Source: Maricaulis maris_C
GTDB lineage: Bacteria > Pseudomonadota > Alphaproteobacteria > Caulobacterales > Maricaulaceae
Assembly: GCF_049116555.1 (NCBI RefSeq)
Contig: NZ_JAGDYT010000008.1
Location: forward strand, 338,803 to 402,802
Length of the DNA stretch: 64,000 bases
Reading direction: 5' to 3'
Below, in pieces: positions 17,514 through 25,291 of the stretch. Within the stretch, counting starts at the first letter, position 1. Every line of letters begins with the position of its first letter. The translations under genes and the position numbers were made by a program. A model generated the notes under the pieces. The model was given only the letters and a program-made list of their open reading frames with translations. It had not been told where the DNA came from and did not search any database.

Positions 17514-18731
17514 CTAGTCGAAGAGAGCGGCGGCCCTGGCTGCTTGTTCCAGGTCCTGATCGGTGGACGGCCAAAGGTGCCCATAGAGGTCCATGGTCAT
17601 CTGAAGGCTTTCGTGTCCCATCATCTCCTGGATCCACTTCGGCTTTGCCCCGGTCTCGATGTGAGCTGAGGCGAAGACGTGGCGGAGTGTGTGCGGGGAG
17701 AACTCGGGTTCCCACACCTTCTCGCGTTCGATGAGATCTCGGCCGCCTTTGCGCCGGCGCTTCTGCCGGATCCGGTGAGTGGCGAGGCTCGCGTCTCTCA
17801 GTGTCAAGCACCACACCCGATAGAGGCGCTCATACGTCCATAGGCCGCCGGTCTCACTGGGGAAGATGAAGCCGTCGTCGGTGTGCGGTCGAGCGACCAT
17901 CCAGGCTCGCAGTGCCGAGACTGCCTGGGGCGGCAGAGGCACGGTCCGGAATCCGGCGTCCGTCTTGGGCTTTTCGAAAATGTTGTTCTTCCGGTCCGCC
18001 GATCGCCGGACGATGACGCGCGGCCGCTTGTCGAGAATAAGGCTGTCTTCCATCAGTGCGCGCAACTCGCCGGAGCGGAGGCCAGCGTGTGCAATGATGC
18101 GGACCATCGCGTGCCGGCGCCCGCGGTCTTGTTCGGCCGCCTCGGCCGCGGCGGCGAACAGTTCTCGGATGTCGGCCTTCGGCGGGATGCTTGCCGGGTC
18201 GGCCTTGCGTTTTGTGTTCTTCCCCTTCAGGCGAACCATGGCGGCCGCGGCCGCATGAGAATCGGGGATCACACGCTTCTCGACAGCGTGCTCCCAGGTC
18301 AGCCGAATTGTGACCAAGACGGCGCGTGCTGTGTGCCGGCTGACGCCTCGGCGCATCAGCTCTTTGAGATGATCTTTGATGTCGGCCGTGCCGGTCTCTG
18401 CGATCAGCCGGCCGGCGAACTCATGGGGGGCGATGTGATTTCGAACGTGGGCGTCCTTCTCGCGCAGCGTGCAAGGCTTGCGCAGCCCCTCCTTCACGAG
18501 GCCATCGTACTCCCGAAGCATGTCCTCCGCGGCATCGAGCACTGTGGTCTGGCGATCGCCCTGACCGTCCATTCCTAGCTCGACCTTCGCCTTGTACATC
18601 TCGGCGGCGGCCTTGGTCTGGAATGTCTTTTCCGCTTGATGTTTCTGCCCTGGCCGGCGCCAACGTACGGTCCAGGAGAAGCGTGCCCGCCCGTTCCGTG
18701 GCTGTAAGGAGTTTCGTTCAAGACTCGCCAT
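17514..18731 (-). CDS. int: Tyrosine-type phage integrase
   Basis: 405 residues. An N-terminal arm-binding region (residues 1-60) and SAM-like core-binding domain (about 65-165) precede the catalytic domain. The active-site set is visible: Arg219 (AGLRSGEL), His347 and Arg350 (SPHTLRH), His373 (MGHES) and Tyr383 (LYGHLW). It would recombine attP with the tRNA-Arg attB; the gene lies 258 bp from attL and points towards it, the usual arrangement. No small excisionase gene is evident beside it. Confidence 0.96.
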   Translation of the reverse strand: MASLERNSLQPRNGRARFSWTVRWRRPGQKHQAEKTFQTKAAAEMYKAKVELGMDGQGDRQTTVLDAAEDMLREYDGLVKEGLRKPCTLREKDAHVRNHIAPHEFAGRLIAETGTADIKDHLKELMRRGVSRHTARAVLVTIRLTWEHAVEKRVIPDSHAAAAAMVRLKGKNTKRKADPASIPPKADIRELFAAAAEAAEQDRGRRHAMVRIIAHAGLRSGELRALMEDSLILDKRPRVIVRRSADRKNNIFEKPKTDAGFRTVPLPPQAVSALRAWMVARPHTDDGFIFPSETGGLWTYERLYRVWCLTLRDASLATHRIRQKRRRKGGRDLIEREKVWEPEFSPHTLRHVFASAHIETGAKPKWIQEMMGHESLQMTMDLYGHLWPSTDQDLEQAARAAALFD

Positions 18732-18748
18732 AACTGGACCCTACACGA

Positions 18749-19270
18749 TCACCCGCAAAATAAAACGGGACGCGCGGACTTGGGCAGGTAGAGCGGGTGC
18801 CCGGGGTGTCCGGTTGAGGTCGTTGATAGAGCAAAGACCTGCCGGCGAGATCGTCGGAGAATCCGGAGAACCTGGACGTCGCGGCCGGCGCCTTGAGTTG
18901 CGGATCCCCATGCGACGATCACCTTCCCCGACTTGCGCGCCTCGGCCTCGATGTGGCGATCATTATCCGGGCCGACCGGGTCGTCTGCCAGGCCGAGGTC
19001 GCGTGGGTCGGTCGCGCGCCAGGCGAAAAGATTGACGACGCGCAGGCCTCCGTATCCCAAGTGCGCAGAGAAACCCATGCACCGGCGGATCGTCGGATCG
19101 TCGTCGCTGGCATCGGCCGTCGATGGATTGAGCATGACCCAAAGGAGGCTGGGTTGGTCCGGATTCCAGACACGCCAAAGGACGTAACGATAGCGCTCGT
19201 CGCCCGATAGCGTGGCGCCGGCGCCGGCGCCGAAGAGGTCAGGGATCGCCAATATCAGCAACCCCCGCAT
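18749..19270 (-). CDS. DUF1643 domain protein
   Basis: 173 residues from ATG 19270. The segment LLWVMLNPSTADASDDDPTI with downstream VVNLFAWRATDP is the DUF1643 signature; the family is common in phages and plasmids and has no proven activity that I know. The start overlaps the previous stop by 16 bp, and a longer in-frame ORF to 19453 crosses that gene and is rejected. Part of the leftward accessory operon ahead of int. Confidence 0.75.
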   Translation of the reverse strand: MRGLLILAIPDLFGAGAGATLSGDERYRYVLWRVWNPDQPSLLWVMLNPSTADASDDDPTIRRCMGFSAHLGYGGLRVVNLFAWRATDPRDLGLADDPVGPDNDRHIEAEARKSGKVIVAWGSATQGAGRDVQVLRILRRSRRQVFALSTTSTGHPGHPLYLPKSARPVLFCG

Positions 19271-19794
19271 GGGTCTGCTTCGATGCTTCGCTTCAGCCGC
19301 TCTGCGTATCCAGCGCAGGCCTTTACCGGCTTGCCGTCTTCGTCCAGTTCCTCGTGGCAGTAGAACGTTTCGCCGCCGAGATCCGAACAGTGGTCGGCAT
19401 CCAACGTCGTGATCTCTGACTGGTTTGCAAGTGTTCCAGTTCGAAAGGCGCATCCGTCACATCGGGCGGGTGACGAGCAGTCGTTGGACAGGGTCAATCC
19501 GCGGAGGGCGCCGCGAAGTGTGGGGAGGTTGATCTGATCGGCGCGGTGCGGGTGTGTGTGCATCTCAGTGATGCGGATCATCTCGATGGCCTCGCGGTTG
19601 TTCTCAACGACCGATTGAGCCACGAGGGTGAACTGGATGAGGGCGTCGAGTCCGGCCTCGGCCGAACCAAGTGCTCGGGTAAGATAGCCCGCTCGCTCGG
19701 CGCTCGGCAGGCTCAGCATGGTATCGAGCGCCGCAACCTCCTCGGCCGAGAGTTCGTATGGGTCGCTGCCAGACCGGATGGGCCTCGATGTCAT
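19255..19794 (-). CDS. Cys-rich phage protein, function unknown
   Basis: 179 residues from ATG 19794, whose ATGA overlaps the upstream stop. The N-terminal half is helical (ELSAEEVAALDTMLSL). The C-terminal half has clustered cysteines (NDCSSPARCDGCAFRTG, then DHCSDLGGETFYC and DPCGGC at the end), which look like one or two metal sites. I recognise no family. Its context is a run of small overlapping leftward genes after the ParB-like gene. Confidence 0.6.
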   Translation of the reverse strand: MTSRPIRSGSDPYELSAEEVAALDTMLSLPSAERAGYLTRALGSAEAGLDALIQFTLVAQSVVENNREAIEMIRITEMHTHPHRADQINLPTLRGALRGLTLSNDCSSPARCDGCAFRTGTLANQSEITTLDADHCSDLGGETFYCHEELDEDGKPVKACAGYAERLKRSIEADPCGGC

Positions 19795-20012
19795 GCCGGC
19801 GTCTCCTGGCAGTGGCTGCAGAGATCCGGCTCTATCCACCAGCACGCGCCGTGCTCCTCGTCCCAACAGGCATCCATTTCCCAGCAGCCACACGCTCGGC
19901 AGGTCCGGACGCCGGTCGGCCGGTTGAGGCTCATGATGGAGCGGAAGTCGTCGTGCATGACCATGTTCCAGATGGCTTTCGCCTCTCGCATGTCGATCGT
20001 TGTGTCGTTCAC
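19791..20012 (-). CDS. Small Cys-rich, probably zinc-binding phage protein, GTG start
   Basis: 73 residues from GTG 20012, which overlaps the preceding stop as GTGA and has AAGGA upstream. Seven cysteines are packed in the C-terminal half (CRACGCWEMDACWDEE, then ACWWIEPDLCSHC), a pattern I associate with small metal-binding proteins of proteobacterial phages. The function is unknown. A longer ORF extending to 20180 runs through the neighbouring gene and is not used. Confidence 0.65.
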   Translation of the reverse strand: MNDTTIDMREAKAIWNMVMHDDFRSIMSLNRPTGVRTCRACGCWEMDACWDEEHGACWWIEPDLCSHCQETPA

Positions 20013-20275
20013 TTGCGCTGTCCTTTCGTGCCTGGCTGTACGGGCGCGTGCTGGTCGGTGGCGAAGTAGCCTTTGAGTTCGTCCAGGAAGGCGCCGACGC
20101 CGAGCCCGGGTACGTTCCGGATCGGGCAGAGGGGGACCTTGCGCAAGGCGCGGACCTGGTCTGCCGTGAGGCTTCGCCACAGGGCGATTTGCTTCACGTT
20201 GAGCCAGGGGTCCGGCGTTACGCCGGCCGGCAGCGCGGCTTCGTCCGTGGTCTTGGGCTGGGTCATCGCGTTCAT
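20009..20275 (-). CDS. Small phage protein, possibly DNA-binding
   Basis: 88 residues. PWLNVKQIALWRSLTADQVRALRK could form a helix-turn-helix-like pair, but the match is weak and I assign no function. A second ATG three codons in (20266) is an equally good start. It lies downstream of two strong RNA hairpins that follow the ParB-like gene, and it overlaps the Cys-rich gene after it. Confidence 0.5.
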   Translation of the reverse strand: MNAMTQPKTTDEAALPAGVTPDPWLNVKQIALWRSLTADQVRALRKVPLCPIRNVPGLGVGAFLDELKGYFATDQHAPVQPGTKGQRK

Positions 20276-20298
20276 CGAGATGGGCTCCTGCAGGAAGT

Positions 20299-20398
20299 CC
20301 CGGCCGCGCCCGATGGGAGGGGGTACGGGGCGCGGCCGGGAGATGCAGTCGTCAAGGCGGGGTTTAGCCTGAGAGCTATGTAGCCGCCCGGACGACTG
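20299..20398. other. Two consecutive strong hairpins after the ParB-like gene
   Basis: 20299-20311 and 20328-20340 are perfect 13-bp complements (CCCGGCCGCGCCC and its partner) with a 16-nt loop. 20346-20353 (CAGTCGTC) pairs with 20391-20398, with an inner GGCGG/CCGCC stem. On the minus strand both lie between the ParB-like stop and the next gene. Neither has a U-tract, so they may be processing, stability or attenuation structures instead of classical terminators. Confidence 0.5.
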
Positions 20399-20400
20399 GG

Positions 20401-22467
20401 TCAGGCCGCTATCGCCGGCGCCGGGGAGAAGGCGGCGGCGAGCTGCGCGCTGACGTTTCGGGAAACGGAACTCTCCGGCGCGAAGGCCAGCTCGGGCGGG
20501 AGCCAGCCGTGATCGCGATCGGGGTGCTTGAGGATGAAGTCGATCGACGGCGCGCTCTTGGCGGGCATGTTGTCGGCATCGTCACCGATGCCGCAGGCGC
20601 GCGCGATCGCTCGCCGCTGATGGATCGTGAAGGGTTTGAGGTACGCCTCGTCCATCTCGAACGCCGGCAACACCTGGTGCCGTCCATCCATCAGATCGAC
20701 GAGCTGCTGGGTGAAGTCATTGCACCCGCCTGTCGCGTGGTAGCCCGGCCAGATCGCGCACTGTGCAGCGACAGCAGCCGTGAAAATCTCGGCGAGCTGG
20801 GCCGGCTTCAGGTCCATCAGCGTCATCAGCGCGATCACAGGGTTGCGGACCAGGACGGCGTTGTCCTTCACACCGAAGGCCTCATGCGCTTCCAGCGCGC
20901 CGATCCGTTCTGCCAAGGTGGCGCCACTCGGGATCTTGCTGTCATCGCCCCAGCTCTGGCGCGTGTGGATCCAGGAGAACGGCGCGTCGCCGGAGGTCTG
21001 CAGGTCGCGCGGCAGGAAGGCGATGATCATGATCGCTTGGGAGAAGGTCGCCGGCGCCGCCGCGATCGCCGTCCGCAGACGCGCAGTGTTTAGGGTGCAG
21101 GCCTGCAGCCAGTGACGCTTACCGAAGGGCTGCGCGACTGGCTCCTCATCGCCCGACTTGGCAGTCTTCTTCGGCTTGTTGGCGGCGGCGAAGGCGCGCT
21201 CGCGATCTTGGCGTTTGATCGCCTGCTCTTCGCGGAGGCGGTTGCGGTTGTCGAGGTAGAGGAACACACCGACCTTGTCTTGTGGGTCGTCGTCTTCGGC
21301 GCTCGGATACTCGTAACTGTAGCGCTGCTCTTGCTTGATCCAAGCCACGCCGTCGCGCTTCAGTTCTTTGACCCGTCGGCGGAGCGCCTTCATCTGCAGG
21401 CTCGTCACCTTGCCAGCGTCGAGCATGATTGCTTCGCCGGTCTCGGCGTCTTCCATCGTCGGGCCGTCATACTCCGCCACGTCGAAGGCGGCTTCCGACG
21501 CCGGCATGCCGCCGGAACGCAGCATCCGCAGGACGCCGTCACCTGTACCCCATCCGCTGTAGCCATTCTCCATCGCTTCAAGCGAGGACGATTGCAGCTC
21601 GGCAGGCGCGGTCACGATCGCGCGGGCCTGGGCCAGATTGATCCGGCCAGCAAGGAACGCGACGCTCACATCGGGCGCTAGGTCCTTCCCGAGCCGCGCG
21701 CGCAGCTCGACCCAGCGAACTGTCTTGCCCATGGCGGAGGCGGCCTCCTGGGCGGCGATGCCGGCAGCGCGTCGGACTTCCGGCGCGAATGTGTCCGGGT
21801 GCTTTTCGGCCGCGTCCGGATCATCGGGGAAAGTCTCGGCCAGGATCTCTTTCACGCGCAGCTCTCGGAACGCGGCGATGCCTTGGGCTTCCTCCATCGG
21901 GTGCGGATCAACACGGTCGGTGTTCTCCGCCAGGGCGATGAGGAGGAGTTCCTGGTCAGAAAGCTGGCGGACCTGGACGGGCACGGCGTAATCGCTGGTC
22001 GCCTGCCCGGCCTCGACAAGTAGGCCGATCGCGCGATAGCGGCGCTCGCCGGCGGCGATCTCATACTTACCATCCTCGGTCGGGTGCGGACGTACGACGA
22101 GGTTCTGGAGAACGCCCTTCTCATGGATCCCGTTGGCGAGTTCCTGCAGGGCTTCGGGATCGAAGTGCTTGCGTGGATTGAAGGGTGAGGTCTTGATCGT
22201 CGACCAGGGAACGGTCGGTGTTCCCTCGCCGATCGTCCCGCCCGTCCAAACAGTGGCCAGGGCGCGCGCCATCTCGCTAACTGAGAGTGGCTCGATCGTC
22301 ATCAACCCAGCCTCGGCCAGCTGTTTGATTGCGCGGCGGGTGTTGGATGGGTCCATCTCCAGCGCCTTCGCGATGTCGGCATAGCCGGGCTTGTCGCGCC
22401 CTGCGTCGACCTGATCGGCCAGGGCTTGGATGAGTGCGGGATCCGCGATCTTGAAATGAGCAGTCAT
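20401..22467 (-). CDS. ParB N-terminal-domain protein with long C-terminal extension
   Basis: 688 residues. Residues 1-60 resemble a winged helix (YADIAKALEMDPSNTRRAIKQL). A ParB/Srx-type domain follows (about 85-200) with the boxes SPFNPRKHFDPEALQELA, YEIAAGERRYRA and LIALAENTDRVDPHPMEEA. A central HTH region comes next (about 240-300), then some 350 residues without known motifs. ParB family proteins bind palindromic DNA and can be CTP-dependent clamps; no ParA partner is visible. Phage versions are often of unknown role. Its promoter region carries both palindrome types described in the findings. Confidence 0.82.
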   Translation of the reverse strand: MTAHFKIADPALIQALADQVDAGRDKPGYADIAKALEMDPSNTRRAIKQLAEAGLMTIEPLSVSEMARALATVWTGGTIGEGTPTVPWSTIKTSPFNPRKHFDPEALQELANGIHEKGVLQNLVVRPHPTEDGKYEIAAGERRYRAIGLLVEAGQATSDYAVPVQVRQLSDQELLLIALAENTDRVDPHPMEEAQGIAAFRELRVKEILAETFPDDPDAAEKHPDTFAPEVRRAAGIAAQEAASAMGKTVRWVELRARLGKDLAPDVSVAFLAGRINLAQARAIVTAPAELQSSSLEAMENGYSGWGTGDGVLRMLRSGGMPASEAAFDVAEYDGPTMEDAETGEAIMLDAGKVTSLQMKALRRRVKELKRDGVAWIKQEQRYSYEYPSAEDDDPQDKVGVFLYLDNRNRLREEQAIKRQDRERAFAAANKPKKTAKSGDEEPVAQPFGKRHWLQACTLNTARLRTAIAAAPATFSQAIMIIAFLPRDLQTSGDAPFSWIHTRQSWGDDSKIPSGATLAERIGALEAHEAFGVKDNAVLVRNPVIALMTLMDLKPAQLAEIFTAAVAAQCAIWPGYHATGGCNDFTQQLVDLMDGRHQVLPAFEMDEAYLKPFTIHQRRAIARACGIGDDADNMPAKSAPSIDFILKHPDRDHGWLPPELAFAPESSVSRNVSAQLAAAFSPAPAIAA

Positions 22468-22718
22468 TGGCCGGCCTCCTGGACGCAGTTGCCATGGGTG
22501 TCGATGGGCACGAGGTCGGACAGTCGCTTGAACGACGTCGTGCCTTCGAACGGGTGGGTGTCGAAATGAACGGCCGCTAGGCCAAGGGTGGGGATGGTGT
22601 GCGTGATCACACCTTCGGCTTCGCGCCGATCCATCAGCACGGCGACGCGCTGACCTTTGACCAGCAGCGGATCGTTCCGGCGCCGGTAGTCATTGAGGTA
22701 AACAATCGTTGCGGTCAT
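22464..22718 (-). CDS. Small phage protein, function unknown
   Basis: 84 residues, first gene of the leftward ParB-like operon; its stop overlaps the next start as ATGA. The predicted fold is mostly beta (VKGQRVAVLMDRREAEGVIT), with no recognised motif. It is immediately downstream of the operator cluster at 22741-22817, so its transcription is likely repressed in the lysogen. Confidence 0.55.
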   Translation of the reverse strand: MTATIVYLNDYRRRNDPLLVKGQRVAVLMDRREAEGVITHTIPTLGLAAVHFDTHPFEGTTSFKRLSDLVPIDTHGNCVQEAGQ

Positions 22719-22740
22719 TGCGTGCTCCGGGTCAGGCGAA

Positions 22741-22753
22741 CGAACGGCGTTCG
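22741..22753. promoter_or_regulatory. Palindrome CGAACGGCGTTCG, copy 1
   Basis: Perfect 6+1+6 palindrome in the leader or promoter region of the leftward ParB-like operon, 23 bp before its first start codon. One of five exact copies in the prophage (consensus CGAACG-S-CGTTCG). Confidence 0.7.
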
Positions 22754-22774
22754 CTGAGTGATCCGGACGGTAAG

Positions 22775-22817
22775 CGTAAAAAATTACGGACGCAAGCGGA
22801 AACCGTAAAAAATTACG
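22775..22817. promoter_or_regulatory. Two operator-like sites CGTAA-N4-TTACG
   Basis: Identical 14-bp sites at 22775-22788 and 22804-22817 (CGTAAAAAATTACG), 29 bp apart. On the minus strand a TTGACC hexamer (22824-22819) stands 1 nt upstream of the second site, suggesting a promoter for the ParB-like operon that a bound repressor would block. Similar sites flank the repressor gene start at 25002-25048. Confidence 0.7.
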
Positions 22818-22875
22818 CGGTCAAGCTGTGATGACCTAAGTGCAATAAAGTTATGCCCTTCGTGGCGGCGTGCTT

Positions 22876-23220
22876 TTAGCGACACACAACCGAGAGGCAG
22901 CGGTGGATGGAAAGAACGCTTGGGACGGGGAGTGCGCGGGATCCGGACGTGAGCGTGAGTAGGACGTGAAGATCGGTAATCGACTGGATCCGCCCGGCGT
23001 AAGCGCCGCCTTCCTTCATCCGGACCAGAAAGAGATCTTGAGGAAGCTCGCGCCAGTCCGACTTCGGCACGTCTCCTCGATCGCAGATCCAACACGTGGC
23101 CATCCCGAGCAGCGCCGCTCGATCATCGAGCAGTGCAATCAGGTAGGACAGGTCTTCATGGAAGTGCTTTACGATCTCCGCGACATTCGGGCTGTCGCTT
23201 ACCACGCTATCAAAACTCAT
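22876..23220 (-). CDS. Hypothetical phage protein
   Basis: 114 residues from ATG 23220 (MSFDSVVSD). It includes CWICDRGD and a helical N-terminal half; I recognise no family. A longer in-frame start exists at 23286, but the extra residues look like leader translation. It stands alone between the ParB-like operon promoter and the double winged-helix gene, in the leftward direction. Confidence 0.5.
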   Translation of the reverse strand: MSFDSVVSDSPNVAEIVKHFHEDLSYLIALLDDRAALLGMATCWICDRGDVPKSDWRELPQDLFLVRMKEGGAYAGRIQSITDLHVLLTLTSGSRALPVPSVLSIHRCLSVVCR

Positions 23221-23360
23221 ATACTCACGATGCTTCTCACTGGTAGTGCCTCCCCGTAGATGCAAACCATGGTTATATCGGGGCAATTATCAACAAGCCG
23301 ATCGCCAATATTCGAACGCTATTCGCCTCGCGAGGGATGATCGCGGCCGAGGTTCGCGAA

Positions 23361-24167
23361 TTACGTGACCCGCGAGTTGATCAGATCGAGTAGCGAAGGC
23401 ACGCCTTCGAGGAAGTGCTCGATCAGAATCGAATAGGTTTTGCCTGTCGCCTCTGCGGTTGTTGCCAGCCCATCCAGGGACTTGGTTACGAGGCCTTTGG
23501 CGATCAAGCGCTGCACCCTCCAGGACATCGTCGCCGGCGGAATGCGCGTCGCACGGGATAGTGATTGCGCGTTCGGCCCGCCGGATCTGCTGGGGTCCAG
23601 GCGGAAGCTCTCGATCTCCAGAACGATCAGCCGATCGATGGGGTCGAGGCCGGTGCGGCGTTCGGCCGCAAGCGACATATTGAAGAAGAATAGAGCGATA
23701 CCGAGTTTGAGATCTCGATCGATGATTAGACCATCGATGGTTGGCGCGGCCTCATTTCGCGGTGGCGGGCGCGGGCCTGGCGCCGCGATGATGCTGCGGA
23801 TCAGGGCAACGTGCGGCTGGATCGCTGCCCGGACGCTGCCGGCGATGCTGGCATAGATCTGATTGATCGTTCCTGGAATCAGAATGACCAGCCGGCGGCC
23901 GTCCCGTTCCAGGAAGCCGTCAGCGATGAGTCTGTGGACGCGGCGATGGATCGTGGAGGTGGACCGATCGAGCGCTGCGGCGATCACTCGGATGCTCGGC
24001 GAGGTCTCGCCCGTCAGGTCGGCGACTTCGATCGCCGTAACGATGAGCCGGTCGAGTGGGTCTAGTGCTGTTGCTTCAGAGATCGACGCCGTGATCCGCC
24101 AGTACATCTGGATGACCTGCCAGCGGATCGCTGGGTCGATTGAAATTGCGGCGCCGGGGATGACCAA
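23361..24167 (-). CDS. Regulator with two tandem winged-helix domains
   Basis: 268 residues made of two similar halves. Residues about 22-95 contain DPLDRLIVTAIE and a wHTH (VIAAALDRSTSTIHRRVHRLIADGFLER). Residues about 161-235 repeat this as DPIDRLIVLEIE with LSRATRIPPATMSWRVQRLIAKGLV. The pattern suits a MarR/IclR-like DNA-binding fold duplicated within one chain, so a monomer might bind a site that relatives bind as dimers. The target is unknown. It has its own candidate promoter at 24260-24288. Confidence 0.7.
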   Translation of the reverse strand: MVIPGAAISIDPAIRWQVIQMYWRITASISEATALDPLDRLIVTAIEVADLTGETSPSIRVIAAALDRSTSTIHRRVHRLIADGFLERDGRRLVILIPGTINQIYASIAGSVRAAIQPHVALIRSIIAAPGPRPPPRNEAAPTIDGLIIDRDLKLGIALFFFNMSLAAERRTGLDPIDRLIVLEIESFRLDPSRSGGPNAQSLSRATRIPPATMSWRVQRLIAKGLVTKSLDGLATTAEATGKTYSILIEHFLEGVPSLLDLINSRVT

Positions 24168-24259
24168 TGACTTGAGCCTCGCATCGTGGCTGCGAAACTA
24201 AGCAAATAATTGGGCGAGGAGTCCGGACGTCCCGCTAATAAAAAAATTCTGAAAGGGGC

Positions 24260-24288
24260 TTTATAATTGCGCCTTTACCAGCGGGCAA
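24260..24288 (-). promoter_or_regulatory. Sigma70-type promoter for the double winged-helix gene
   Basis: Reading the minus strand, TTGCCC (24288-24283) and TATAAA (24265-24260) are separated by exactly 17 bp, 93 bp before the ATG at 24167. It lies just after the repressor stop codon, so it would start a transcript independent of the repressor. Confidence 0.5.
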
Positions 24289-24314
24289 CGTAGACGTGCC
24301 GCGCGCTATCGCGA

Positions 24315-24965
24315 CTAGATCTTCACTGTTCCAGGATTGGCGATCGCGACGAATGGATAGGCGACTGCCAGTTCGACATCCTCAATCAGCGGTGCGCCGT
24401 CGAAGCTCTCTAAGTTGAAGCGCCCTGGCTTGTAGCCTCGCTGGACCCGCCGAAAGTGGTGCTCTCCCTCGCGGGTCTCGACGGCGCAGCCCTGGCCGAT
24501 GATATCTGCGTGGTCCGCTTCGGACTGTGCGACGCAAAAGACGATCCAGCGATCCGGGATGACTGCCGACATGGCGAACCCGCGCAACTCGTAGGCGATG
24601 TATTGGTCGTGGTCTGCCAGGCCGGGCGGAATGGTGACCTCGTAGAGACCCTGCCCTTCGATCGTCTCGATCTTGCCGGCCGCGGTCAGGAGGCCGCGGA
24701 CCCAGACCCGCTTTCGGGCATTGGTGCTTGTATCTTCGTACAGCTCGTCGAGGCTCTTGTTGACCACGTGGGCAAGTCGTCGGGCTGTGTCCTCCCTGAG
24801 CGATGAGGTGCGGCCGGCCAGGTAGGCCCGTAGCGTGCCTTCGCTAATACCAGCAAGCTTCGACCAGCTGCTCACAGTCATCTCCGCAGATTGCATCGCC
24901 CGCTTTACGGCGGCGCGCTTGCGGAGGACTTCAGAGTCCTTCGGTTTGTTTGGCTCAGCGCTCAT
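24315..24965 (-). CDS. CI-like phage repressor, HTH plus S24/LexA-type fold
   Basis: 216 residues. An N-terminal HTH (MTVSSWSKLAGISEGTLRAY, about 29-48) is joined to a LexA/S24-like C-terminal domain. In catalytically active relatives the serine lies in a G-x-S-M motif; here the matching segment is GFAMSAVIPD (129-138), with Ala131 in that place. The position usually held by the catalytic lysine appears to be Arg172 or Arg173 (FRRVQRGY). It faces the Cro-like gene across 95 bp of operators, so it is the presumed lysogeny repressor. Confidence 0.82.
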   Translation of the reverse strand: MSAEPNKPKDSEVLRKRAAVKRAMQSAEMTVSSWSKLAGISEGTLRAYLAGRTSSLREDTARRLAHVVNKSLDELYEDTSTNARKRVWVRGLLTAAGKIETIEGQGLYEVTIPPGLADHDQYIAYELRGFAMSAVIPDRWIVFCVAQSEADHADIIGQGCAVETREGEHHFRRVQRGYKPGRFNLESFDGAPLIEDVELAVAYPFVAIANPGTVKI

Positions 24966-25001
24966 GATTGCGGCCTAGCATGCCACAATCCACACGACAT
25001 C

Positions 25002-25048
25002 CGGAAAATTTTACGCGAACTACCTTGACGAGATCGTAAAATAATACG
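25002..25048. promoter_or_regulatory. Immunity operators between repressor and cro-like gene
   Basis: Two near-copies of CGTAA-N4-TTACG: 25002-25015 (CGGAAAATTTTACG) and 25035-25048 (CGTAAAATAATACG), each with one half-site change. TTGACG at 25025-25030 stands 4 nt before the second site and is a candidate rightward -35. A minus-strand TAAAAT lies inside the first site and could be part of the repressor's own promoter. Confidence 0.65.
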
Positions 25049-25060
25049 ATCCATCGAGGC

Positions 25061-25291
25061 ATGACCCAGACTCAATCGCCTCTCCAGACCGCGATCGCGG
25101 ATGTCCTGAAGCCCCTCCAGAAGGATGAGCGGTCGCGCGCCGCGATTGGTCGTGAACTCGGTTTGTCCGAAGCCACGGTACGGAAGATGTCGGACACCAG
25201 CTGGTGTCCGTTGACGATCCGAAACCTGCTGGCGATCGAACGTGCCTATCAGCCCGGCGAGCAGATCCCAATCGCTGAGGCTGCTGAATGA
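25061..25291 (+). CDS. Cro-like small DNA-binding protein
   Basis: 76 residues with a helix-turn-helix (SRAAIGRELGLSEATVRKMSD, about residues 25-45). It is divergent from the repressor across shared operators, which is the position of cro. It heads the rightward early operon; its stop overlaps the next ATG as ATGA. The assignment rests on position and HTH character, not on detailed similarity to lambda Cro. Confidence 0.72.
   Translation: MTQTQSPLQTAIADVLKPLQKDERSRAAIGRELGLSEATVRKMSDTSWCPLTIRNLLAIERAYQPGEQIPIAEAAE

Noticed and set aside
24315..25291. Simple Xre/HipB antitoxin pair instead of an immunity switch
   Set aside because: The C-terminal LexA-like fold, divergent Cro-sized gene and shared operators within a full prophage fit a lysogeny switch.
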